Of a stretch of 64,000 bases of DNA, positions 1 to 9,333 are shown piece by piece. The notes under the pieces were generated by a model. That model worked only from the letters and a program-made list of their open reading frames with translations. It was not told the DNA's origin and searched no databases. The translations under genes were made by a program, and so were the position numbers. Position 1 is the first letter of the stretch; each line of letters begins with the position of its first letter. The stretch spans positions 1-64,000 of the forward strand of contig JABTBR010000032.1 of NCBI GenBank assembly GCA_013284265.1, read 5' to 3'. The DNA is from Oxalobacteraceae bacterium. GTDB taxonomy: Bacteria > Pseudomonadota > Gammaproteobacteria > Burkholderiales > Burkholderiaceae_D.

Positions 1-41
1 CCTTGGGTTCTAAGCAAGGCGCGCCCCTCAATTCATCCCTC

Positions 42-1475
42 TCAGCTCACCGTCCTGAAAAACCGCATCATCTCGCGGCTGGCATCCGGTCCCTTGGCAT
101 CGGTATAGCTGCCGCTGTTGCTACCGCCCGACCAGGCATGCGATGCGCCGTGAATCAGCCAGTGCTCCGCCAGCGGCTTGCCATCGGCCTGCTGGTGCGT
201 AGTCTGGGTATAGCGGTGGCCATTCGGCACGCTGCCCGTTTGCACCGACGGCTTTCCAGGCTGTCCCTGCAGGCGCTGCGACAGCACCTGTTCGCCATTG
301 ACCGGATTGACGGTGCTGTCCTTGTCGCCATGGAAAACGATGATCGGCAAGCTGCCGCCGTTCTTGCCGACGCTGCTGCTGCCGCGCTTCATCGCGCTCA
401 ACGCCGATGGCAGATCCTTGGCCGACGCATATGGCAGGCCGGAATGCACTCCCACCGCCGCGAACAGGTCCGGATACAAAGTCCCCACAATCACCGCCAT
501 CGCGCCGCCGGCCGACAGCCCCGCCACGTACACCTGGCGCGGATTGACCGGATACTCGTCCATGATCTGCTGGGCGATGCCGGCGATCAGCGATGGTTCG
601 CCCTGGCCACGGGTCTGGTCAACCGCGTTGAACCAGTTCCAGCAGCGCGAACTGTTGGCGCCTTGCGGCTGCTCGGGGTAGGCCACGAAGCAGTGGCGCT
701 CCTCGGCCACCTGATTCATCTGGGTGCCGGAGGCAAAATCGTCCGGATTCTGGGTGCAGCCGTGCAGCATCACCAGCAGCGGCATGGCCTGGCCGTGGTA
801 GCTGCTGGGGATGTATAGCTTGTAGTTGCGCATGCCGGCGCCGTTACGGTAGCTGGCGCTGAGGAACTGCGCACCTTCCGGCAGTGGCGGCGCCTTGGAC
901 GGCGCGTCGTAGGCGGGCAGGTCCAGGCTGGAAAAGTCGAACTGCGGCAGGTCGAGATTTTTCAGGCCGGCCGGCATATTCGCCTGGAACTCGGCCATGC
1001 GCGCCTGCATCGTGGCCTGCATGTCGCCGCTGATGCCCATGCGTGCCAGCATATCCTGTGCGGCCCGGCTGGCGGCGCTGGTGGCCGCAGCTGCGGCGGC
1101 GCTGGACTCGGCCGCGCGCTCCGCGGCGGACTGGCCGGGCGCGGCATGGCTTGCGCCATCGACCGGGCCAGCATCGCGCCGCGTTCCTTGCAAAGCTTCC
1201 TCGGGCTGCCGATGTTCGCGCGCTACTCCTGGCTGCGCATGCGCCGCATCGTGAACGCGCGCATCGGCCGCACCGCCCTGGCGTGCGGCCGGGGGCGGAT
1301 TGATGTCGCGCATGGCCGGCTGGGCCGCTGCTCCTTCCGCGGCGGCGCCGCGTTCGCGCAAGCCTACGCTGGCCAGCGCCGACTGGATGGCGGCGGTGGC
1401 CGAGGCCGGACCCTTGGACAACAGGTTCTGGGTGGCGGCGCGCATCTGCGCGAAGATAGGGTGGTTCAGTTTCAT
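42..1475 (-). CDS. PHB depolymerase family esterase
   Basis: A 477-residue alpha/beta-hydrolase of the LpqC-like PHB depolymerase/feruloyl esterase family. Visible motifs are the oxyanion region MLHGCTQNPDDF, the nucleophile elbow GLSAGG, an acidic site in FHGDKDSTVN and the catalytic histidine in GASHAWSGG, all in the C-terminal ~270 residues. Residues 1-200 are Ala/Pro-rich low-complexity sequence. No signal peptide is visible, so a role in the cytoplasm on short polyhydroxyalkanoate chains or other esters is more likely than secretion. A CopG-type regulator lies just upstream on the same strand. The family is clear; the substrate is inferred. Confidence 0.88.
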   Translation of the reverse strand: MKLNHPIFAQMRAATQNLLSKGPASATAAIQSALASVGLRERGAAAEGAAAQPAMRDINPPPAARQGGAADARVHDAAHAQPGVAREHRQPEEALQGTRRDAGPVDGASHAAPGQSAAERAAESSAAAAAATSAASRAAQDMLARMGISGDMQATMQARMAEFQANMPAGLKNLDLPQFDFSSLDLPAYDAPSKAPPLPEGAQFLSASYRNGAGMRNYKLYIPSSYHGQAMPLLVMLHGCTQNPDDFASGTQMNQVAEERHCFVAYPEQPQGANSSRCWNWFNAVDQTRGQGEPSLIAGIAQQIMDEYPVNPRQVYVAGLSAGGAMAVIVGTLYPDLFAAVGVHSGLPYASAKDLPSALSAMKRGSSSVGKNGGSLPIIVFHGDKDSTVNPVNGEQVLSQRLQGQPGKPSVQTGSVPNGHRYTQTTHQQADGKPLAEHWLIHGASHAWSGGSNSGSYTDAKGPDASREMMRFFRTVS

Positions 1476-1531
1476 GGACGTCCTTTACTCTTGCTGCGCA
1501 CCACTGTGTGGCCCTTGGCCAGTGCTGCGGT

Positions 1532-1945
1532 TTAGTGAATTCGCCCGGCTAGGGCGGTCTTGACTACCGCGCTCGCGTGCAGCGCTCCCAATACAAAAAT
1601 CGATTCAATCGTCGCCAGCGCCAGCTCCACCGATACGTCGCTGGCGATGCTGGCCAGTCCCAGTACCTGGATCTGCAGGCGCTGCCCGGCCGCCTGCAAG
1701 GCTTCCAGGTCGGCGCGCGAGTAGTGCTGCATACCCAGCACCAGGCTCTTGCGCTCCACCGTCTGGCGCACCACGTCGGCATGCGAATTGAGCTGGTTGC
1801 GGATCGCGGTGCGGATCAGATCGGTGCGGTTCGAATAAAACCCCTCCTGCACCAGCAGGTCGATCTGGCCCAGGTCGATCGGCCCCAGATTGATGGTGAT
1901 TTTTTCCGATTCGCTGGTCTTCAACTTCAGTTCTTGCTTGGCCAT
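1532..1945 (-). CDS. CopG/ribbon-helix-helix transcriptional regulator
   Basis: A 137-residue protein with an N-terminal ribbon-helix-helix DNA-binding segment at about residues 12-55. A beta strand (KITINLGPID) is followed by two helices (IDLLVQEGFYSNRTDLIRTA), the MetJ/Arc/CopG arrangement. The C-terminal half is a helical extension that probably dimerises or binds a ligand. It lies 57 bp upstream of the PHB-depolymerase-like gene on the same strand, so it may control that gene and itself. The regulon is inferred from position only. Confidence 0.75.
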   Translation of the reverse strand: MAKQELKLKTSESEKITINLGPIDLGQIDLLVQEGFYSNRTDLIRTAIRNQLNSHADVVRQTVERKSLVLGMQHYSRADLEALQAAGQRLQIQVLGLASIASDVSVELALATIESIFVLGALHASAVVKTALAGRIH

Positions 1946-2145
1946 AAGTCTCCATCCGGCGCTGTTATCTTATTCAAGGTATCTGGCCTAGCATCCCGTT
2001 TGGCATCCACGCACCATCCAAATACCATCTGCATGGATGGTAGTATAAGGCCATATGCCTGTTTTTCAAGCACTGAATTCACTTCTGTATCGTTTTGGGG
2101 CCTATCGCAGGCATAATGAACGCCTGATCTTTTTTTGACTCCGCA

Positions 2146-2370
2146 ATGCGCACCGAGACCCCTATCGCCGAGCCGCTGCCGCCTGAATTGGCCACGCCGG
2201 TCCCTTCGCCCTGCATCAGCCTATGCAAGATGAATGCCGACACCGGCCTGTGCGAAGGCTGTGCCCGCACCATTGAGGAAATCATCGCCTGGTCCAAGTC
2301 GGGCGATGACTTCAAGCGCGCCGTCTGGGCCGAAATCCGGCAGCGCGAAGCGCGGATCGACTTCGACTAG
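2146..2370 (+). CDS. DUF1289 domain-containing protein
   Basis: A 74-residue protein with the DUF1289 signature: SPCISLCKMN, then GLCEGCARTIEEI and a tryptophan-rich end (AWSKSGDDFKRAVWAEI). The spaced cysteines (CxxxC and CxxC) suggest a small metal-binding fold. Function is unknown. It sits 32 bp upstream of a metallo-hydrolase on the same strand and may be co-transcribed with it. Confidence 0.8.
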   Translation: MRTETPIAEPLPPELATPVPSPCISLCKMNADTGLCEGCARTIEEIIAWSKSGDDFKRAVWAEIRQREARIDFD

Positions 2371-2402
2371 CCCTCCATGACCCTTTTCCGCCGCCCGCTC
2401 CC

Positions 2403-3317
2403 ATGAACGCACTACCCGATTCCATCCTGGTGTTCGAGCGCGGCTGGCTGTCCTCGAACAATATTCTGCTGCTGGGCCGCCACGAGACCGCGCTGGTCGA
2501 CAGCGGCTACAAGATCCACGCCGAGCAAACGCTGGAACTGGTGCGCCACGCCCTGCACGGGCGCCGCCTGGACCGGCTGATCAACACCCATCTGCACTCC
2601 GACCATTGCGGCGGCAACGCCATCTTGCAGGCCCATTTCGGCTGCCAGACCGCGATTCCCGTGGCCGAGGCGGACAAGGTGCGCCACTGGGACGTGGAAG
2701 CGCTCAGCTTCAAGGCCACCGCCCAGCAGTGCGACCGCTTCGGTTTCGACACCACCATCGCGCCCGGCGACGTGCTGACCCTGGCCGACATGGAATGGCA
2801 GGCGCTGGCCGCGCCCGGCCACGATCCCCACTCGCTGCTGTTGTATTGTGCACAGGAGCGCATCCTGATTTCGGCCGACGCGCTGTGGGAAAACGGGTTT
2901 GGCATCATCTTCCCGGAACTGGACGGCGCTTCCGGCTTCGCCGAGCAGCGCGCCACGCTGGACCTGATCGCCACGCTGGACGTGCGGATGGTGATTCCCG
3001 GCCACGGCGCGCCCTTCGACGATGCGGCCGGCGCGCTGGCGCGGGCCCGTTCGCGGCTGGACTACCTGGCCGCCGATCCGCAGCGCAATGCCCAGAACGC
3101 GATCAAGGTGCTGCTCAAATTCCTGCTGCTGGAGCGCCAGCGCATCGCGCTGAGCGATCTGCCGACCCTGCTGCTGGCCATGCCGGTGTTTGACGCGGCC
3201 AACCGGCGCTTCCTGAAGCAGACGCCGCAGGCGCTGGCCGAGTGGGCCGTCGGCCAGCTACTCAAGGCTGGCGCGGCTCGCGTCGATGGTGAGTACTTAC
3301 TTAATGAAAAGGATTGA
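2403..3317 (+). CDS. MBL-fold metallo-hydrolase
   Basis: A 304-residue metallo-beta-lactamase-fold enzyme. The zinc-binding signature HLHSDHCGG is at residues 63-71. Further likely ligands are the histidine in AAPGHDPHS, the aspartate in ISADALWENG and the histidine in IPGHGAPF. The arrangement is like glyoxalase II. The C-terminal ~80 residues form a helical extension. The substrate cannot be told from sequence; a hydrolytic thioester or ester role is typical of the family. Confidence 0.85.
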   Translation: MNALPDSILVFERGWLSSNNILLLGRHETALVDSGYKIHAEQTLELVRHALHGRRLDRLINTHLHSDHCGGNAILQAHFGCQTAIPVAEADKVRHWDVEALSFKATAQQCDRFGFDTTIAPGDVLTLADMEWQALAAPGHDPHSLLLYCAQERILISADALWENGFGIIFPELDGASGFAEQRATLDLIATLDVRMVIPGHGAPFDDAAGALARARSRLDYLAADPQRNAQNAIKVLLKFLLLERQRIALSDLPTLLLAMPVFDAANRRFLKQTPQALAEWAVGQLLKAGAARVDGEYLLNEKD

Positions 3318-3443
3318 AGCCGGATAGCGCAGGCAAATAGAGGGTCGCGCCTAACATTCGCACGATCGTACTATTTTCGGCTTATTTTCAATTTATAATC
3401 GTCCGATAGTTCTTCCGATCCCTTCTTCGACAGCGAGTTCGTC

Positions 3444-4397
3444 ATGGCCCTGCCAGCAGCGTTGCAAAACCTCTCCCTTCCCGTCATCGCCTCGCCGATG
3501 TTCATCGCCAGCGGTCCCGCGCTGGTGGCGGCCCAGTGCAAGGCCGGCATCGTCGGCTCCTTCCCCGCGCTGAATGCGCGCCCGGCCGAACTGCTGGACA
3601 CCTGGCTGACCGACCTGAAGGCCGAGCTGGCCGCATTCCAGGCCGCCAATCCGGACAAGCGGGTCGGCCCGATCGCCGTCAACCAGATCGTGCACCAGTC
3701 GAACGACCGCCTGGCGCATGACGTGGAAGTCTGCGTCAAGCACCAGATCCCCATCATCATTTCCTCGCTGCGCGCGCCGCCGAAGGAAATGCTGGACGCG
3801 ATCCACAGCTACGGCGGCATCGTGCTGCACGATGTGGTGTCGATCCGCCATGCCCAGAAGGCGCTGGAAGCGGGCGTCGACGGCCTGATCCTGGTGGCCA
3901 GCGGCGCCGGCGGCCATGCCGGTTCGCTGTCGCCGTTCGCGCTGGTGGGCGAGGTGCGCAAGTTCTTCTCCGGCCCGATCGCCCTGTCGGGCTCGATCGC
4001 CACCGGCGACGCCATCCTGGCCGCGCAAGCGATGGGCGCCGATTTCGCTTACATCGGCTCGCGCTGGCTGGCGACCAAGGAATCGAATGTGGCCGATGGC
4101 TACCGCGAAGCGATCGTCGAATCGTCGGCTGCCGACATCGTCTACACCAATCTGTTTACCGGCGTGCACGGTAATTATTTGAAAAAATCCATCGTCAACG
4201 CCGGCCTCGATCCGGAAGCGCTGCCGCAGGCCGACAAGAGCGCCATGAACTTCGGTTCCGGCAGCGCCAAGGCCTGGCGCGACATCTGGGGCGCCGGCCA
4301 GGGCGTGGGCCTGATGCATGACGTGCCGACGACGGCCGAGATGGTCGAACGCCTGGCGGCCGAGTACCAGGCCGCGCGCGCCCGATTAAGTCTGTAA
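3444..4397 (+). CDS. Nitronate monooxygenase family protein
   Basis: A 317-residue FMN-dependent TIM-barrel enzyme of the 2-nitropropane dioxygenase/nitronate monooxygenase family. Visible elements are the N-terminal PVIASPMFIASGP, the phosphate-binding GAGGHAG, the SGSIATGDAI strand-loop and the YIGSRWLATKES motif typical of the family. Members oxidise alkyl nitronates; some act as enoyl reductases. The start ATG is the first plausible one in the frame. It appears to be a stand-alone gene. Confidence 0.87.
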   Translation: MALPAALQNLSLPVIASPMFIASGPALVAAQCKAGIVGSFPALNARPAELLDTWLTDLKAELAAFQAANPDKRVGPIAVNQIVHQSNDRLAHDVEVCVKHQIPIIISSLRAPPKEMLDAIHSYGGIVLHDVVSIRHAQKALEAGVDGLILVASGAGGHAGSLSPFALVGEVRKFFSGPIALSGSIATGDAILAAQAMGADFAYIGSRWLATKESNVADGYREAIVESSAADIVYTNLFTGVHGNYLKKSIVNAGLDPEALPQADKSAMNFGSGSAKAWRDIWGAGQGVGLMHDVPTTAEMVERLAAEYQAARARLSL

Positions 4398-4447
4398 AGG
4401 GAAGAAGTTTCATTTAAAATAAGATTTCTTCCTCTTGTAGAGATCTT

Positions 4448-5614
4448 ATGTTGAAATCCATCCTGGCACTGGCCTCCTGCGTCACGCTCGCCCTACCTGC
4501 TGCGGCCAGTATCGGCTGCAATGCGACTTGCGATGCTTTGCTGAAACAGGGTTATGTCCTTCAGTCGCAAGGCAGGAATCGGGACGCCATGGGCAAATTT
4601 CAGGAAGCGAGCCGGGCCGACCCCGCCGCCTCCTTGCCCGTATCGCAGATGGCGGCCATGTTTTTGGGGATCGCGCAAGGCGAGCGCAAGGACGCGATGC
4701 GCCAGGAGGCGACGCGTCTGGCCAGGCTGGCCTTGCAACTGGGCCCCGGGGATCCGGTGGCCCAGGAAGTGCTGCGCAAACTCGATGAGGATGCGCCGCA
4801 GGCAATTCACGAGGCCAGCGGCGTTGCCCTGGCGGCGATGCAGGAGGCCGAGGGATTTTTTCATGCAGAGAAGTTCGCTGAGGCCGTGCAGAGCTATGAG
4901 CGCGCGGCCCAGCTCGATCCCGCGCTGTCGCAAGCCTGGCTCTACGCTGGCGATAGCTTCTTCATGCAAAAAAATTATGCCGAAGCGGAGACGCGGTTTC
5001 GCAAGGCTGTCGGAGTGGAACCGCTGAATGGGCAGGCTTGGCGATTCCTGGCGGACGCCTTGATATTTCAGGGTAAACGCGACGATGCCCAAGCGGCCTT
5101 GTTGAAGGGAATCGAGGCCCAGCCCAGCCAGTTACCCAATTGGGACAAACTGGAGAAGATGCGCGCTGCCGACGGAACCCCGCTGCAGGCTTTGAATCTG
5201 AAGCCCATGGCCCGCCTGTTGATAGGACAAGGTAGTAACAAGAACACCGTGGAACTAGACCCGCCGCCGCAGGGGAGCCCGCTCAAATCAGCTGAACAGG
5301 CTGTGTGGATGTCACGCGCGATGGAGGAAGCGGCTTTGCTGACGCGGAAAAACGGCCGGTCGCCGTATGCGATCGCGCTGGCATCGTGGCGCAAGGCTCT
5401 GCAAGTGGCGGCGGAACTGAGCGCCCAGCCAGGCATGGCTTTGAGCGATTCAGGATTGCTGGCCCTGGTGGCGCTGGACAAGGACGATCAGTTGGAAACG
5501 GCCTTGCTGCTGCTGATGTACCGGGAAGCCTACCGTCCCGAGCTGGAAACATGGAAGGCGGCACATCCGAAGGGCGTGAAGAAATTCATCGACGCTTACG
5601 GCCTGCGGCCGTAG
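4448..5614 (+). CDS. Tetratricopeptide repeat protein, exported
   Basis: A 388-residue protein with an N-terminal signal peptide (LALASCVTLALPAAAS). TPR-type helical repeats run through about residues 25-65 and 125-220, for example AMQEAEGFFHAEKFAEAV and AWLYAGDSFFMQKNYAEA. The C-terminal third is predicted helical with no recognised domain. It probably acts as a periplasmic scaffold; the partner is unknown. It ends head-on with the hpt gene, separated by a strong hairpin. Confidence 0.75.
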   Translation: MLKSILALASCVTLALPAAASIGCNATCDALLKQGYVLQSQGRNRDAMGKFQEASRADPAASLPVSQMAAMFLGIAQGERKDAMRQEATRLARLALQLGPGDPVAQEVLRKLDEDAPQAIHEASGVALAAMQEAEGFFHAEKFAEAVQSYERAAQLDPALSQAWLYAGDSFFMQKNYAEAETRFRKAVGVEPLNGQAWRFLADALIFQGKRDDAQAALLKGIEAQPSQLPNWDKLEKMRAADGTPLQALNLKPMARLLIGQGSNKNTVELDPPPQGSPLKSAEQAVWMSRAMEEAALLTRKNGRSPYAIALASWRKALQVAAELSAQPGMALSDSGLLALVALDKDDQLETALLLLMYREAYRPELETWKAAHPKGVKKFIDAYGLRP

Positions 5615-5624
5615 GCGTCGATGA
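5586..5624. terminator. Long hairpin between convergent genes
   Basis: Two 18-base arms (5586-5603 and 5607-5624) pair at 17 of 18 positions around a 3-base loop. The hairpin spans the stop codon of the TPR gene and reaches to within 7 bp of the end of the convergent hpt gene. There is no clear T-run, so a bidirectional terminator or RNA-stability role is inferred. Confidence 0.5.
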
Positions 5625-5630
5625 CCGGGT

Positions 5631-6200
5631 TTAGCTCTCGGTCTGAATCGCCCACAGGCCAGGCAGATTGCGCCAGTAGCCGTACGCATCCATGCCGAAG
5701 CCGACCACGAAGCGGTTCGGAATCGTGATGCCGACGATGTCGGCCTTGCAGGGCTTGGGCTTGCCGATGGCCTTGTCCGCGAACACGGCCAGGATCACTT
5801 CGGACGCGCCCATGTCCAGCAAACGCTGTTTGACGTGGGCCAGGGTTTCGCCTTCGTCCAGGATATCGTCGAGCACGATGACGGTGCGGCCGGTGACGTT
5901 CGAGCGCGGCACGACCTTCCAGACGACTTTGCCGCCCTGGTCTTCGTCGCCGTAGCGGCTGACGTGGATGTAATCGAATTCGAGCGGGAAGGTCAGTTGC
6001 GGCAGCAGATTGCCGGTAAACACGACCGCGCCGCCCATGACGCCCAGCACCAGCGGGAATTCCTGGCAGTCAGGCGCATTGAAGCGTTCGTTGAGGGTGT
6101 CGGCCATGCGCGCGACGGCGGTGTCGACGTCTGCCTTGGTGAACAGTTCTTCCGCGTTTTCCAGCAGGGCACGGGCGCGGTTATGGTGGAAGTCTTGCAT
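5631..6200 (-). CDS. hpt: Hypoxanthine (guanine) phosphoribosyltransferase
   Basis: A 189-residue type I phosphoribosyltransferase. The PRPP-binding signature VIVLDDILDEGETL is present, and the purine-specificity end (VVGFGMDAYGYWRNLPGLWAI) matches the HPRT family. It salvages hypoxanthine or guanine to IMP or GMP using PRPP in the cytoplasm. Length is normal for bacterial HPRT. It is monocistronic and convergent with the TPR gene. Confidence 0.88.
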   Translation of the reverse strand: MQDFHHNRARALLENAEELFTKADVDTAVARMADTLNERFNAPDCQEFPLVLGVMGGAVVFTGNLLPQLTFPLEFDYIHVSRYGDEDQGGKVVWKVVPRSNVTGRTVIVLDDILDEGETLAHVKQRLLDMGASEVILAVFADKAIGKPKPCKADIVGITIPNRFVVGFGMDAYGYWRNLPGLWAIQTES

Positions 6201-6397
6201 AGTCTTCAGCTTTTGTGACGGGTGGGAATGTTCCTATTATCCGCCATATCACCCCCGCTTGCGGTCGAGTTGGAATTACACCACATATTAGAATCGCGCC
6301 GATTCGCGCCCGGGAATGGGCAAGGGGATCCGTGGACGTGCGAACGGGGCGGGCATCCCGGTAGATGCGCGCCCCGCTTGAGTGCAGCCGCTGTGGT

Positions 6398-6946
6398 TTA
6401 GGCGGCTTGAACCTGCTTTTTGCTGCGGCGTGCGGCGATCGCGCCGACCAGCGCCAGGCCACCCAGCATCATGCCGTAGGTCGCTGGTTCCGGTACCGGG
6501 GATACGGTCACGCTGGAATTGTATTTGCCCGAGGCGTTCGATACCACGCTGCCGCGCACCTGCAGGTAGTAGTTGCCGGCTAACAGAGGACCGGTGGAGT
6601 CCAGCTGCCATTCGTCTTTGGCGCCGGTGGAGACCAGATGGCCGGTGCCGACCAGACCGTTCGAGTCGAACAGATCCAGGCCGGTGATGTTCAGGCCGTT
6701 GTTGGCGTTGCCGCTGGACGAGAAGACGTCACCCTGCACGAAGGCCGAACCGGTCAGGCTGAAGCTGTAGTTGTCGGCGAAGGTGTCGTTTTGATGACCG
6801 CCGTTGAAATGCTGGCCGAAGAAGGCCGAGCCATCGACCAGCTCGACAGGGGTGGTTGGGGTGCTGATATCGCCCGCGTAGGCGGCCTGGGACACCATGG
6901 CCGCGCTGGCCATGGCAATTGCTGCAATCATCGTTTTTGCATTCAT
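6398..6946 (-). CDS. PEP-CTERM sorted exported protein, FxDxF-like
   Basis: A 182-residue secreted protein. The N-terminal signal peptide is IAAIAMASAAMVSQAAYAG. The C-terminal PEP-CTERM signal has the motif VPEPATYGMMLGG, a hydrophobic helix (LALVGAIAARR) and a basic tail, so it is expected to be processed by an EpsH/exosortase system. The mature part contains DNYSFSLTGSAF and GLDLFDSNG, in line with FxDxF-type PEP-CTERM proteins of Oxalobacteraceae. A good Shine-Dalgarno (GGAG) lies 8 nt before the ATG. Exosortase genes are not in the window. Confidence 0.85.
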   Translation of the reverse strand: MNAKTMIAAIAMASAAMVSQAAYAGDISTPTTPVELVDGSAFFGQHFNGGHQNDTFADNYSFSLTGSAFVQGDVFSSSGNANNGLNITGLDLFDSNGLVGTGHLVSTGAKDEWQLDSTGPLLAGNYYLQVRGSVVSNASGKYNSSVTVSPVPEPATYGMMLGGLALVGAIAARRSKKQVQAA

Positions 6947-7128
6947 CTTGTAAGCTCCTTGAGTTTAAGCGAAGTCAGGCGGAGGCCTGACAGGACGCAA
7001 ACTTATCAGCATTGCCAAAATGAAGACGCCCTGTTCAATTGAAACTTACAAGCACTTACAAGTTTATTTTTAATAATATTCCTCTGTGAAATTTAACATT
7101 TATTTTCTTGAAATGTTATATATGCAAG

Positions 7129-8430
7129 TTACTTGTAGTCGCGCACATCGTCGATGATCTTGCCGTCGCTGGGCAGGCTGCCGCGCGCCACGAAGCGCAC
7201 TTCGGCGCGCAGCTTGGTCAGTTCGCGGATGCTGTCGATGATGGCCGCGCCGTCGCCGTAGCCCGCCGGGTCGGCCACCTCGCAGTGCAGGGTCATCACG
7301 TCCTGCGCCATCTGGCCCGACACCACCAGCCGCGCCTTGACGATTTCCGGATGGCGCCGCGCGATCTCGTGGACCTGGGCCGGATGCACGAACATGGCGC
7401 GCACCTTGGTGGTCTGGTCGGCCCGTCCCAGCCAGCCGCGGATACGGGTGTTGCTGCGGCTGCGGCTGCCGCGCGCGCCCGGTAGCGGCGCCAGGATGGC
7501 CGACAGGTCGCCGGTGGCGAAGCGGATCAGCGGATAGTCGGGATTGAACACGGTGAGGACCACCTCGCCGATTTCGCCGGCCGCCACCGGGTCGCCGCTG
7601 CCGGGGCGCACGATCTCCAGGATGATGTCCTCGTCGAGCACCATGCCGGGATCGAGTACGCCATCGGTGTCGGTTTCGTAGGCGATGCTGCCGACATCGG
7701 CCGAACCGTAGGTCTGGAACACGCGCGCCACGCCATTCGCGGCAAACCAGGCGCGCAGCGATTCGGGCAGCGCCTCGGCGCCCACCAGGGCCTGTTTCAC
7801 GCTGCTGATGTCGGCGCCCATTTCGCGCGCCCGTTCGATGATGATGCGCAGGAAGGAGGGCGTGCCCACATAGGTATCGGGGCGCAGCTCGCTCATGGCC
7901 TGCACCTGCATTTCGGTCTGGCCGATGCCGGCCGGGATCACCGCGCAGCCGATGCGCGCCGCGCCGCCTTCGACCATGAAGGCGGCCGGGGTGAAGTGGT
8001 AGGCGAAGCAGTTCTGCAGCAGGCCGCCGGAACGCACGCCGGCCGCATACAGGGGGCGCGAGAAGCGCCACCAGTCGCTGCCGCGGCCTTCCGGATCGAA
8101 GATCGGGCCGGGCGACATGAACACCCGCGACAACTGGCCCACCGCGGTGGTATTGAGGCCGCCGAAAGGGGCGATGGCCGACTGCAGTTTCATTAGCTCG
8201 GACTTGCGCGTGACCGGCAGCTGCGCCAGCGCGGCGCGGCTGTTGATGGCGGCGGCGTCCACGCCCTGCAGAATCCTGCCCCAGCCGGGCGCCGTCTGGG
8301 CGCGCGCGACCAGCGCCGGCAGGCGCGCCATCAGCTCCTGCTCGCGCTGCGCGGGTGGCCGGGTTTCCAGTGAGTCGAGCGTGTCGGCCATGCTTGTGTT
8401 CTCCGTCTTGGGTAGAGTTGCGCCGTCCAT
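7129..8430 (-). CDS. Phenylacetate-CoA ligase-like AMP-forming ligase
   Basis: About 433 residues of the ANL adenylating superfamily, PaaK-like. The core motif YGSADVGSIAYE is the A5-type element, and GEIGEVVLTVFN plus a C-terminal PaaK-like domain with IRGWLGRADQTTK are visible. It should activate a carboxylic acid to its acyl-CoA through an acyl-AMP. It is the last gene of the liv-type operon, 8 bp after livF. The chosen ATG at 8430 has AAGG at 5 nt; an ATG at 8391 with GGAG upstream is an alternative that better matches the family N-terminus. The substrate is unknown. Confidence 0.83.
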   Translation of the reverse strand: MDGATLPKTENTSMADTLDSLETRPPAQREQELMARLPALVARAQTAPGWGRILQGVDAAAINSRAALAQLPVTRKSELMKLQSAIAPFGGLNTTAVGQLSRVFMSPGPIFDPEGRGSDWWRFSRPLYAAGVRSGGLLQNCFAYHFTPAAFMVEGGAARIGCAVIPAGIGQTEMQVQAMSELRPDTYVGTPSFLRIIIERAREMGADISSVKQALVGAEALPESLRAWFAANGVARVFQTYGSADVGSIAYETDTDGVLDPGMVLDEDIILEIVRPGSGDPVAAGEIGEVVLTVFNPDYPLIRFATGDLSAILAPLPGARGSRSRSNTRIRGWLGRADQTTKVRAMFVHPAQVHEIARRHPEIVKARLVVSGQMAQDVMTLHCEVADPAGYGDGAAIIDSIRELTKLRAEVRFVARGSLPSDGKIIDDVRDYK

Positions 8431-8438
8431 GTTGACCT

Positions 8439-9260
8439 TCAAGCGAGCCAGCGCTTGCGGCGCCGGTAGAATTTCATGTCGCGGAAGCTCTTGCGCCCCG
8501 CGCCGGATACGCCGAGATAGAACTCCTTGACGTCTTCATTGCTGGCCAGGTCACTGGCCGCGCCTTCCATCACCACCCGGCCGTTTTCCAGGATGTAGCC
8601 GAAGTCGGCATAGCGCAGCGCCACGTTGGTGTTCTGCTCGGCCAGCAGGAAGGACACCTGTTCCTTGCTGTTGAGGTCTTTGACGATGCCGAAGATCTCG
8701 TCGACGATCTGCGGCGCGATGCCCATCGAAGGTTCGTCGAGCAAAATCATCGAGGGCTTGGCCATCAGGGCGCGGCCAATCGCGCACATCTGCTGTTCGC
8801 CGCCCGAGGTGTAGCCGGCCTGGCTGCTGCGCCGCTCGCGCAGGCGCGGGAAGTAGTGGTAGACCTTTTCCAGCGATTCCTTCAGCTGGGCGCGCGACAA
8901 CTGGCGCGTGTAGGCGCCGGTCAGCAGGTTTTCCTCGATGGTCAGGTGGCCGAAGCAGTGGCGCCCCTCCATCACCTGCGACAGGCCGCGCTTGACCAGT
9001 TCATTCGGCGTGAGCTGGTCGACCCGCTCGCCCTTGAACTGGACCTCGCCCTTGGTGACGTCGCCGCGCTCGCCGCGCAGCAGGGTGGAAATGGTTTTCA
9101 GCGTGGTCGACTTGCCGGCGCCGTTGGCGCCCAGCAGGGCGACGATCTTCCCCTGCGGGACCTGCAGGGAAACGCCCTTGAGCACGAGGATCACGTGGTC
9201 GTAGATCACCTCGATGTTATTGACCGACAGGTAGGGCTGGCTGGCAGTGGCAGTTTGCAT
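8439..9260 (-). CDS. livF: Branched-chain amino acid-type ABC transporter ATP-binding protein
   Basis: A 273-residue ATPase with Walker A GANGAGKST, signature-like TSGGEQQMCAIGRAL and Walker B MILLDEPSMG. The short form with this N-terminus is LivF-like rather than LivG-like. It couples ATP hydrolysis to import with LivG, LivH and LivM. The C-terminal tail (SGAGRKSFRDMKFYRRRKRWLA) is basic and longer than in canonical LivF. The stop lies 8 bp before the next ligase gene. Confidence 0.88.
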   Translation of the reverse strand: MQTATASQPYLSVNNIEVIYDHVILVLKGVSLQVPQGKIVALLGANGAGKSTTLKTISTLLRGERGDVTKGEVQFKGERVDQLTPNELVKRGLSQVMEGRHCFGHLTIEENLLTGAYTRQLSRAQLKESLEKVYHYFPRLRERRSSQAGYTSGGEQQMCAIGRALMAKPSMILLDEPSMGIAPQIVDEIFGIVKDLNSKEQVSFLLAEQNTNVALRYADFGYILENGRVVMEGAASDLASNEDVKEFYLGVSGAGRKSFRDMKFYRRRKRWLA

Positions 9261-9333
9261 GGTCGTCTTCAGTGTGGCGCCGGCATGGGGTGAGTTACGC
9301 CCCGTGCCGGCGGATGCTATCGGCTCGAATGGA

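Noticed and set aside
3-818. Plus-strand open frame at the window start
   Set aside because: Antisense to the PHB-depolymerase-like esterase whose catalytic motifs are clear.
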